Both the position numbers and the translations under genes were made by a program. Positions 17,282 to 23,470 of a DNA stretch of 30,866 nucleotides are shown one piece after another; the first letter of the stretch is position 1, and each line of letters opens with the position of its first letter. Location of the stretch: positions 1 through 30,866 of the forward strand of contig JAJUJY010000036.1 in assembly GCA_029265085.1 (NCBI GenBank), written 5' to 3'. The notes below the pieces were generated by a model. That model did no database searches. It saw nothing but the letters and a program-made list of their open reading frames with translations, and had not been told where the DNA came from. The stretch comes from Chloroflexota bacterium (GTDB lineage Bacteria; Chloroflexota; Anaerolineae; Anaerolineales; Anaerolineaceae).

Positions 17282-18454
17282 ATGATTTCACCGCTTGGTT
17301 TTTCTCCTACATTTGGTTTCGGTGATAGGCTTGGCCTGGCAACCCCAGGCCATATCGCTGCCTTACGGCAAATGCGATGTGTATTCCAACCAGTTTTTGC
17401 CCAACAATCCGTTCGAGAAAATCTTCGCACTGGACGAACCCCGCAACAGGTAATTGATGATGCCCGTAGAGCAGTTGAAGCAGCTGACTGGGATGGTTCT
17501 TGGGGGGCAGATGCTGATCACTTGAAATCTCTTGATGATTTGCAGCCTTTTGTGGATGCTGGGTATACATTTTATACAGTTGATCCTGGATCGTATATTG
17601 ATCAGGCTGCTGATACTGATTCTGTAGAAGTTTTAAAATCAAAAATTACGGGTTGGATCGATTGGGCTGAACTGGCATCACTGTATCTCGGAATGGTAAA
17701 CATCCCATGTGTGGCTGTCTTTGAACCAGACACACTGCTGCGGGCAGCAGTGAAATACGGCAAAGCGATCCAACATACCGTGTTGATGTACCGCCGCCTG
17801 CGTGAAATGAGAGATGATTTTGATTTCGAAGTTTCGGTGGATGAAACCGATACCCATACTACGCCGCTTGAGCATTTTTTTATTGCTAATGAATTGACAC
17901 GTCTGGGGGTGAAGTTTACCAGCCTGGCCCCGCGTTTCATTGGCCGTTTTGAGAAAGGGGTGGATTATGTTGGTAACTTATCTATGTTAGATGTTGATAT
18001 GGCACAGCATGCTGCGGTGACGGCTTATTTTGGGACGTATAAAATCAGCCTGCATTCTGGTTCGGACAAATTTAGCGTGTATCCTCTACTGGTAAAACAT
18101 TGGGGAGATCGTATCCATATAAAAACAGCTGGGACCAGCTATCTGGAAGCGCTGCGCACCCTGTCTGTCAACGAGCCTGATTTATTTGGGAAAATATGGG
18201 AATTGTCTTTGAAGTGCTACAGGATAGACCGTGTTTCATACCATGTTTCAGCTGATCCTGCGCTCGTACCGGTTGGAATAAAATATCCAGCCTTCCTGGA
18301 TAATTTTTATGCCAGAGAAATCTTGCATGTAACCTTTGGTTCCGTGTTGAATCAATATGGTGAAGTAATCAAATTGGCTCTAAAAAAACATTCCCAGGAT
18401 TATTTTGCTAATCTGCAAGAACATTTTCAACGTCATCTAAAATATTTAATTTGA
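17282..18454 (+). CDS. uxaE: UxaE (tagaturonate epimerase)-family ketose epimerase
   Basis: This 390-residue protein carries the blocks I associate with UxaE: F-G-F-G-D-R-L-G-L-A-T-P-G-H near the start, E-V-S-V-D-E-T-D, L-A-P-R-F-I-G-R-F-E-K-G-V-D-Y, S-L-H-S-G-S-D-K-F-S and I-K-T-A-G-T-S-Y-L-E-A-L-R. Founding members are metal-dependent and epimerise D-tagaturonate to D-fructuronate; some relatives are reported to act on neutral ketohexoses at C4. No uronate isomerase, mannonate dehydratase or fructuronate reductase is present here, while a sugar isomerase and kinase lie directly upstream. A neutral ketose substrate is therefore plausible. It is shorter than the Thermotoga members as I remember them. 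The ribosome site at 17282 is weak. No terminator is visible after the stop. Confidence 0.75.
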   Translation: MISPLGFSPTFGFGDRLGLATPGHIAALRQMRCVFQPVFAQQSVRENLRTGRTPQQVIDDARRAVEAADWDGSWGADADHLKSLDDLQPFVDAGYTFYTVDPGSYIDQAADTDSVEVLKSKITGWIDWAELASLYLGMVNIPCVAVFEPDTLLRAAVKYGKAIQHTVLMYRRLREMRDDFDFEVSVDETDTHTTPLEHFFIANELTRLGVKFTSLAPRFIGRFEKGVDYVGNLSMLDVDMAQHAAVTAYFGTYKISLHSGSDKFSVYPLLVKHWGDRIHIKTAGTSYLEALRTLSVNEPDLFGKIWELSLKCYRIDRVSYHVSADPALVPVGIKYPAFLDNFYAREILHVTFGSVLNQYGEVIKLALKKHSQDYFANLQEHFQRHLKYLI

Positions 18455-18723
18455 AAGGTTTCTCTTAGAAGGCGCGTGCAAATAATCGTTTTGTGGTGAA
18501 CCAGTTCGTTCCCAGTTCGCCCCTGATGGCGATTAGTTTATCCAGACACAAAAATATTTGAAGTTATGAACATCTGCAGGCAATTGATCAGACCAGGAAA
18601 TTTGTTCGGCTAAAAAAATACGTCCTTTTTTGCTATTAAATACGCCCTTCGGACACTGCGAATACGCCCTCCGAAGGGCTATTCTATTGTCATACGATTT
18701 GAAATGAATTAAAGGAGTTCCAC
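18455..18723. other. Regulatory leader between the glycan cluster and the selenoprotein cassette
   Basis: No credible gene lies in these 269 nt. Two CCAGTTCG copies 11 bp apart occur at 18501-18508 and 18512-18519. Three 22-bp-spaced repeats follow at 18617-18682 (separate entry). A possible extended -10 element, TGCTATTAA at 18631-18639, lies among the repeats but lacks a good -35. A strong A-A-A-G-G-A-G ribosome site (18711-18717) precedes the next gene. I see no terminator for the upstream operon. Confidence 0.5.
18617..18682 (+). repeat. Three direct repeats AATACGYCCT at exact 22-bp spacing, with an embedded 10-bp inverted repeat
   Basis: AATACGTCCT begins at 18617, AATACGCCCT at 18639 and AATACGCCCT at 18661: two intervals of exactly 22 bp, about two helical turns. 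Units 2 and 3 also contain GCCCTTCGGA (18644-18653) and its perfect complement TCCGAAGGGC (18670-18679), which could form a 10-bp hairpin with a 16-nt loop or a bipartite operator. No T-run follows, so a terminator is unlikely. The array ends about 40 nt before the membrane-protein start, in promoter or leader position. Confidence 0.7.
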
Positions 18724-19122
18724 ATGAAAGGAAAAATTATGAATATCAATATCAACAGTCACCTAATCGTCCCCTTAGTGCTTGGCCTGGTTTGCGCGGG
18801 GATTGTCTACGCAACGCTGGCTGGCAAAACCCTGCCGTTAATTTCCACTCCTCGTGCTGCGTTGATTGCCCTTTTGGTCATCGGCATGGCAGCCTGTATG
18901 GGCGGCATTGGCCAGGTTGGCGTTAGCGGGCGCTGGTTTTCTCCATTGGCAGTGATTGGTTACTTGCTGGGAGCCGCCATCCTGGTGGTGTTCATTGCAG
19001 CCTTTGCTAATTGGAAGCTGCCGTTTGTTCAAAATGAGACACAGGCTGTTTTGCTTGTTGCCTTCCTGATGGGGGTAAAATTTCTTATTGGTATCCCCAG
19101 TTTCTTTTTCCGGTGGTTATAG
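18724..19122 (+). CDS. Small four-helix integral membrane protein, unknown function
   Basis: This 132-residue hydrophobic protein has about four predicted membrane segments, around residues 13-33, 41-60, 73-93 and 104-128. It has no recognisable catalytic motif; a glycine-rich stretch (A-C-M-G-G-I-G-Q-V-G) joins helices 2 and 3. A-G-G-A-G 6 nt before ATG 18724 supports this start; a second ATG at 18739 is possible. The gene lies directly behind the 22-bp repeats and heads the cassette with the 74-residue protein and the selenoprotein candidate. A membrane anchor or electron-transfer partner for the latter is conceivable but unproven. Confidence 0.75.
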   Translation: MKGKIMNININSHLIVPLVLGLVCAGIVYATLAGKTLPLISTPRAALIALLVIGMAACMGGIGQVGVSGRWFSPLAVIGYLLGAAILVVFIAAFANWKLPFVQNETQAVLLVAFLMGVKFLIGIPSFFFRWL

Positions 19123-19143
19123 ATCTGGGTGAAGGAATGGCAA

Positions 19144-19368
19144 ATGAATTGGCCTGCCTGTTATGAAGTTCGAATCGCGGAACCTCTCGAGGATTGCTGG
19201 CAGCAGTGGTTTCTGGACATGGAACTTATCCCTGAAACAGTACCGTCTGGTTCAGTTACTCTGCTGAGAGGGTATCTCCGTGATCAATCCGAACTGTTCG
19301 GTGTACTGGCGCGGGTGCGCAATCTCAATTTGACCTTATTAGAAGTCCGGCGTATCGAAGAAGTATAG
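19144..19368 (+). CDS. Small soluble conserved protein (74 aa), unknown function
   Basis: This short alpha/beta-looking protein begins C-Y-E-V-R-I-A-E-P-L and contains a Trp-rich W-Q-Q-W-F, then V-T-L-L-R-G-Y-L-R-D-Q-S-E-L-F-G-V-L-A-R-V-R-N-L-N-L, ending in a beta strand. The layout (strand, helix, G-x-L-x-D-Q-x-x-L-x-G-x-L-x-x-V-R) matches a small-protein family I recall as frequent in Anaerolineae-type genomes; the function is not known to me. ATG 19144 follows G-A-A-G-G-A at 7-8 nt. A GTG at 19129 would add five residues. It sits 21 nt after the membrane protein and 20 nt before the selenoprotein gene, so the three are probably one operon. Confidence 0.7.
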   Translation: MNWPACYEVRIAEPLEDCWQQWFLDMELIPETVPSGSVTLLRGYLRDQSELFGVLARVRNLNLTLLEVRRIEEV

Positions 19369-19388
19369 AAGGAAGAACGGAGTACGTT

Positions 19389-20279
19389 GTGGAAAAAACA
19401 GTTGACTCATACCGCTTTATTAATGGAATCACCAGGCGCATGCTGCGCACCTGGGTGGAAATGGAATCTCCTCGACCGATACCATTTTCGCCTCTGAGCA
19501 AATCGCTGCGGCAGTGCAAAGTTGCCATGATCAGCTCGGCGGGTATTGCCCTTAAGACAGATCAACCGTTTGATCAGGAAGGCGAGCGGCGAAATCCGTG
19601 GTGGGGAGATCCCTCCTACCGCGTGATTCCTGACACAGCCACCGAAGCAGATGTGCGCCTGTACCATATGCACATCGATCCCCGCCCCGCAATGCAAGAT
19701 TTGAATTGTCTGTTCCCGCTGGCAAGGTTGAAAGAATTGGAACGGATGGGTGAAATTGGCTCTTCTGCCGAGCGGCATTATTCGATGATGGGCTATATCC
19801 TCCAGCCTGAGACCTTGCTGCGCGAAACTGTGCCAGCGATGATCCATGATTTACGGGCTGAGCGCGCAGATGTTGTCATTCTGGTACCTGCCTGACCGGT
19901 TTGCTGCTGGTCCGTTGGACTGGTACAGCGTGAAATCGAAGCGGCCGGATTTCCGACCATCATCTTAACCCCCATACCCGCCCTGGCGCAGGCTATTTCA
20001 GCACCGCGTATTGCGGCTATTGAGTATCCATTGGGACGCACGCTTGGGCAGCCGGGTGACGCTGTTGGGCAGCTTGCGGTATTGCGAGCCACCCTGGCTG
20101 CATTGGAAAGTATTCAGACACCAGGCGGGATCGTTCATCTACCGTTTGAGTGGCCGGAAGACCCAAAGACTGCTGCCGCAGAGCCGCCGGAGACACCACC
20201 GATTGGTAAATATATCATGCGCCATCCCTGGCAGCTTCCGCGGCTGATTCGGCGAGAGATTCCAGAAGAAATCGGGTAA
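19389..20279 (+). CDS. GrdB/PrdB-family selenoprotein candidate with in-frame TGA (Sec169), 296 aa
   Basis: Ordinary translation stops at TGA 19893-19895, giving 168 residues. The same frame then continues without a stop to TAA 20277-20279. The N-terminal part has the pattern I know from glycine/betaine/D-proline reductase selenoprotein B relatives: P-F-S-P-L-S-K, G-D-P-S-Y-R-V-I-P, D-L-N-C-L-F-P-L, R-H-Y-S-M-M-G-Y-I. The TGA falls after V-V-I-L-V-P-A and is followed by P-V-C-C-W-S-V-G-L-V-Q-R-E-I-E-A-A-G-F-P-T, exactly where the family has C-P-x-C or U-x-x-C. Read-through gives the redox motif U169-P-V-C172. TGA is used as a normal stop by several neighbouring genes, so general recoding is excluded. 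Start GTG 19389 has GGAG 6 nt upstream. The substrate is unknown. A point-mutated Cys homologue or a sequencing error is the alternative. Confidence 0.85.
19896..19929 (+). promoter_or_regulatory. Putative bacterial SECIS hairpin directly after the Sec TGA
   Basis: Starting 7 nt after the TGA, GCTG (19903-19906) pairs with CAGC (19926-19929). CTGGTCC (19907-19913) pairs with GGACTGG (19917-19923), including two G-U pairs, with a 2-nt bulge (TA) on the 3' side. The apical loop is GTT and begins with G, 18 nt after the TGA. Position, length and a G at the start of the loop fit the loose bacterial SECIS consensus as I remember it. Pairing was done by eye. Confidence 0.65.
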
Positions 20280-20512
20280 TCACCAGGATTTGTCTATCGC
20301 TTTCAGAAAAGACCGCAAAAGGCATGCCATGAGCTGATCTTTTCCTTCAAAATTGGATCATTTCTCGTTGAGATTGTCCGGGGATTGGGTAATGCAATCA
20401 ACTGGCTGGACATCCACACCCGAAGTAGATCCACTAGAACTTTGAAAGAATGAAATAATTGTCCAATAATCCCTGGGACTTATCAATGAAGCTCGAAGGG
20501 ATAGGGCGCTGT

Positions 20513-20526
20513 GTTGGTTAACCAAC
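20513..20526. promoter_or_regulatory. 14-bp perfect palindrome, possible operator
   Basis: GTTGGTTAACCAAC is a perfect inverted repeat with no spacer, standing alone in the gap after the selenoprotein gene. Its symmetry suits a dimeric DNA-binding protein. It is too short and lacks the T-run needed for a terminator. No second copy was noticed in the window. Confidence 0.35.
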
Positions 20527-20697
20527 GGTGATCATCTTCGGAAAATTGCGGCTATCCCATGAATTTTGGTCTGAACGTCCGACCGTCAGCAGGAGAACAC
20601 ATTCCCTGGCCGAATAGCAAGATCGGTTGAATATCGCCAAGATTATCACTTGAACAATAATCTCTAAATAATGCTAAATATTTTCTTGCTACCAGAA

Positions 20698-20722
20698 GGG
20701 CTGCCGCTGAGCAGCCTTTTTG
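20698..20722 (+). terminator. Rho-independent terminator
   Basis: GGCTGC (20699-20704) and GCAGCC (20711-20716) form a 6-bp stem, extended by a G-U pair, with loop CGCTGA and a following T-run (TTTTT at 20717-20721). It would stop transcripts coming from the selenoprotein cassette, or a short RNA arising in the gap, before the SDR gene. Confidence 0.7.
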
Positions 20723-20826
20723 GTTAATCTGATTGGGTAAACTTCGATAAACCTTGTTAGGCAGGAAAGTTTTGCAGGAAGCAAGTTTGCTTATTAAATA
20801 GGATCCATAATTAAATAATTTGATTT

Positions 20827-20832
20827 TATAAT
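20827..20832 (+). promoter_or_regulatory. Candidate -10 box (TATAAT) upstream of the SDR/FAD gene pair
   Basis: A perfect TATAAT lies 56 nt before the SDR start and just downstream of a terminator, so a promoter is expected about here. The -35 region at the right spacing (around 20804) is a poor match to TTGACA. In such A/T-rich sequence a chance match is quite possible. Confidence 0.3.
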
Positions 20833-20887
20833 TAAACAATCATCGTTTGAAGCCCATGAAATTAATTATATATACGCTGGAGGCGAG

Positions 20888-21838
20888 TTGAATTCTTATC
20901 GAAAGCAATATAAGTGGTCCAATATTTTTGCGATGATTCATAACTTAAAATTAGATCCCAAAATTTGTACCGATGATTTTCATCATCGTATGGTGGTTAT
21001 AACGGGAGCGACTTCAGGCATTGGTTATGCTGCTGCAAAAAAATACGCTTCTCACGGCGCCGATGTTTTGATCATTAATCGGAGTGAAGAAAAATCGAAA
21101 GAAGTATGCGCTGCCTTGCGCAGTGAATTCAATACAAATTGTAGTTATTTGATTGCGGATTTTTCCAAATTGTCACAAGTACATGCGGTGGCAAAACAAT
21201 TAGCTGCTCTGGATCGAAATATTGACGTGTTGATTCATAATGCTGGGGTCTATCTTACCCAAAGAACGTTTACAGACGATCATCTTGAAATGGTTTTTCA
21301 GACAAATTATCTTAGTACATTTATTTTGAATTATTACCTTCTAGAAAAGTTTAGAAATCAAGAGAATGGGAGAATCCTTTTTGTAAATTCTGAGGCTCAC
21401 CGATTTGCTGTTTGGGGTTTGCATTTGGATGATTTATCCTGGGAGAGGCATCGTTATACCGGCCTGAAAAGTTACGGTTATGCTAAAATGGCTCAATTGC
21501 TTTCGATGCTAAAATTTAATGAATATTATCAAGGGTCCGGAATAACCATGAATGCGATGCACCCTGGTAATATAAAGACCAACAGCGGACAAAACAACGG
21601 TGAGATTTATAAATTTCTTAAACGGGTATTGATTGATCGTTCTGCTCGGCCAATTGATATTGCAGCGGAAGCTCTTTATTATTTGGGCGTATCAGCTGAG
21701 GCAGGTCAGAAATCCGGCAAGTTTTTTAATCTTACAACGGAAGAAGAACCCGCTCCTCCTGCGTTGGACAAACTTGCGGCAGAAAAATTATGGGAGACAA
21801 GTCTGATTTTAGGTGGTTTTCATGAACACGAAAAATAA
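20888..21838 (+). CDS. Short-chain dehydrogenase/reductase (retinol-dehydrogenase-like)
   Basis: This 316-residue classical or extended SDR has the nucleotide motif T-G-A-T-S-G-I-G at about residues 39-46 and R-S at the cofactor-choice strand (I-I-N-R-S, suggesting NADPH). It also has the H-N-A-G motif, the active-site Ser region V-N-S-E-A-H and Y-G-Y-A-K (YxxxK), then H-P-G-N-I-K-T-N. It resembles retinol-dehydrogenase/WW-oxidoreductase-like SDRs. The start TTG 20888 is preceded by GGAGG (20879-20883), slightly close; ATG 20933 is an alternative that loses 15 residues and has no ribosome site. The 3' end overlaps the FAD oxidoreductase by 17 nt. Both genes are more A/T-rich than their neighbours. 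Substrate unknown; a lipid or isoprenoid alcohol is a guess. Confidence 0.85.
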   Translation: MNSYRKQYKWSNIFAMIHNLKLDPKICTDDFHHRMVVITGATSGIGYAAAKKYASHGADVLIINRSEEKSKEVCAALRSEFNTNCSYLIADFSKLSQVHAVAKQLAALDRNIDVLIHNAGVYLTQRTFTDDHLEMVFQTNYLSTFILNYYLLEKFRNQENGRILFVNSEAHRFAVWGLHLDDLSWERHRYTGLKSYGYAKMAQLLSMLKFNEYYQGSGITMNAMHPGNIKTNSGQNNGEIYKFLKRVLIDRSARPIDIAAEALYYLGVSAEAGQKSGKFFNLTTEEEPAPPALDKLAAEKLWETSLILGGFHEHEK

Positions 21839-23435
21839 ACAAATTGTGATTGTTGGTGCTGGAATGGCAGGCTTAACTGCGGCTGCATATTTAGCCAGGG
21901 AAAATTACAATGTTATTGTGTTCGATAAAAACGACAGAACAGGGGGATTATTAAGTACTTTTAACTACAATGAATTTTTCTTTGATTCCGGTCCAAGGGC
22001 TTTTGTAAATTCCGGAATTGTTAAACCAATCTTGAAAGACCTGGGAATTCACTGTGATTATCTAGAAAATAAAATTTCGATCGGTGTTGAAGATCAACTA
22101 TTCCGAATTGATTCGATGGATGATTTAGAGGAGTATCAACGCGTGTTGATCCATCTCTATCCTGAAAGCCAGGATGACATAAATAAGATCATTGCCATTA
22201 TGAAACAACTCTCGGAATATACCAAAGTCCTATATGAATTTGATAATCCAAATTTTGGCAATCTATTGAATGACCGGAAATACGTTTTTCGGAAACTTAT
22301 TCCATGGACATTCAAATTCCTGCATGCATTAACTAAATTCCGACAGTTTAATCTGCCAATGGAAGATTTTCTCAGGAATTTTACGAAAAACCAGTCATTA
22401 ATCGATATTTTGATCCAGCATTTCTTTAGAAAAACGCCAACCTATTTTGCTTTGGGGTATTTTTATGTGTACCTGGATTATTTTTACCCGAAGGGTGGGA
22501 CTGGTACTTTAAATAATGTACTAAAAGAGAAAATTCTGGGTTGGGGCGGGAAAATTCAACTGAATAACCCGATCGTGGAAGTGATACCTTCTGAGTCAAA
22601 AGTAATTGATTCGGAGGGACGTTCTTTCCATTATGATCATTTGGTGTGGGCGGCCGATTTGAAAACGCTGTATCGTGTTCTCAATCCGGTTGGATTGGAT
22701 GAGAAAACTGCCCGCAGCATTGAGCTGGAAAAGAAACGTATTTTTTCTGCCCAAGGTGCCGAATCGGTCTTAATTCTGTATCTTGCTGCAAATCGTCCAC
22801 CCTTATATTTTCAAGAAAACGGTGGTGAGCACTTATTCTATACGCCTTCAAAGCAAGGGCTGGGATCAACGAATCAGCAAGAACGGCTGCGCCTTATCGA
22901 AGATTTTGATCAAAAATCCAAAAACGAAGTTCTTGCCTGGCTTGAAAAATATTTGGATTTGAATACCTATGAAATATCGATACCTGTCCTCCGCGATCCC
23001 ACACTGGCTCCTGAAGGGCAAACTGGCTTGATGATCAGCTGTCTTTTTGATTTTCAGGTAATTCAAAAGATTGAAAAAGCTGGCTGGTATGAGGAATTTA
23101 AGTCGATCATTGAAAACAGAATCATCGATATTTTTTCCCGAAGTGTATACAAGGATATTCGCAATGATATCCTGTTCAAATTTTCCTCGACACCACTGAC
23201 GATTAACAAGATCTCCGGAAGTTCTGAAGGAGCGATTACCGGCTGGTCTTTTGAAACTGAACCTCCGGTTATTAATCAATTGAAGGATATTCCAAAATCC
23301 GTTTTAACCCCGGTCTCAAATATCTATCAGGCCGGCCAATGGGCTTATTCACCGGCTGGCGTACCCATTGCCATGTTAACAGGTTGGTATGCAACCCAAG
23401 ATATTAAGAAGCAGGAAAAGAAAAAAGGGGCGTGA
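21822..23435 (+). CDS. FAD-dependent oxidoreductase, phytoene desaturase/protoporphyrinogen oxidase-like
   Basis: This is a 537-residue amine-oxidase-fold flavoprotein. The N-terminal dinucleotide motif is I-V-I-V-G-A-G-M-A-G-L-T-A-A, followed by V-F-D-K-N-D-R-T-G-G and the D-S-G-P-R-A substrate-side loop. The C-terminus has the FAD-closing pattern Q-A-G-Q-W-A-Y-S-P-A-G-V-P-I-A-M-L-T-G. This layout is shared by carotenoid desaturases/isomerases, retinol saturases and protoporphyrinogen oxidases. It is coupled to the SDR by a 17-nt overlap, with A-G-G-T-G-G ahead of ATG 21822 (GTG 21813 is an alternative). An SDR plus a desaturase/saturase-like enzyme suggests sequential redox changes on a hydrophobic, perhaps isoprenoid, substrate. 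No other carotenoid or heme genes are nearby, so the product is open. Confidence 0.82.
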   Translation: MNTKNKQIVIVGAGMAGLTAAAYLARENYNVIVFDKNDRTGGLLSTFNYNEFFFDSGPRAFVNSGIVKPILKDLGIHCDYLENKISIGVEDQLFRIDSMDDLEEYQRVLIHLYPESQDDINKIIAIMKQLSEYTKVLYEFDNPNFGNLLNDRKYVFRKLIPWTFKFLHALTKFRQFNLPMEDFLRNFTKNQSLIDILIQHFFRKTPTYFALGYFYVYLDYFYPKGGTGTLNNVLKEKILGWGGKIQLNNPIVEVIPSESKVIDSEGRSFHYDHLVWAADLKTLYRVLNPVGLDEKTARSIELEKKRIFSAQGAESVLILYLAANRPPLYFQENGGEHLFYTPSKQGLGSTNQQERLRLIEDFDQKSKNEVLAWLEKYLDLNTYEISIPVLRDPTLAPEGQTGLMISCLFDFQVIQKIEKAGWYEEFKSIIENRIIDIFSRSVYKDIRNDILFKFSSTPLTINKISGSSEGAITGWSFETEPPVINQLKDIPKSVLTPVSNIYQAGQWAYSPAGVPIAMLTGWYATQDIKKQEKKKGA

Positions 23436-23470
23436 CTTGAGTTTGCTTGTATTATGAATATATATTAATA

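Larger units (their letters stand above)
20280..20887. other. 608-nt intergenic region between the selenoprotein gene and the SDR gene
   Basis: I find no convincing gene. The only longish frame, on the minus strand at 20552-20839, runs through the terminator hairpin and has no ribosome site. The region holds a 14-bp palindrome (20513-20526), a terminator (20698-20722) and an A/T-rich stretch from about 20780 with a TATAAT box. Base composition shifts to A/T-rich near 20640 and stays so through the two following genes. An untranslated RNA ending at the terminator is possible. Confidence 0.45.

Noticed and set aside
18644..18679. Inverted repeat as a terminator of the glycan operon
   Set aside because: No T-run follows the right arm, and it overlaps the direct repeats, so an operator or leader element is more likely.
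18617..18682. CRISPR array or transposon end for the 22-bp-spaced repeats
   Set aside because: Only 10 bases per unit are shared, units are too short for CRISPR spacers, and there are no cas or transposase genes.
19389..19895. General reassignment of TGA in this genome
   Set aside because: Several neighbouring genes (ends at 402, 2885, 8428, 13168, 15750, 18454) use TGA as their stop at natural C-termini or coupled junctions.
19896..20279. Independent second gene after the TGA (for example starting at ATG/TTG near 20031)
   Set aside because: The frame is in phase with the upstream gene and similarity begins immediately after the TGA with P-V-C, so a continuous selenoprotein explains it better than a separate gene.
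20552..20839. 95-codon minus-strand frame in the gap before the SDR gene
   Set aside because: It runs through the rho-independent terminator hairpin, has no ribosome site and shows no family pattern.
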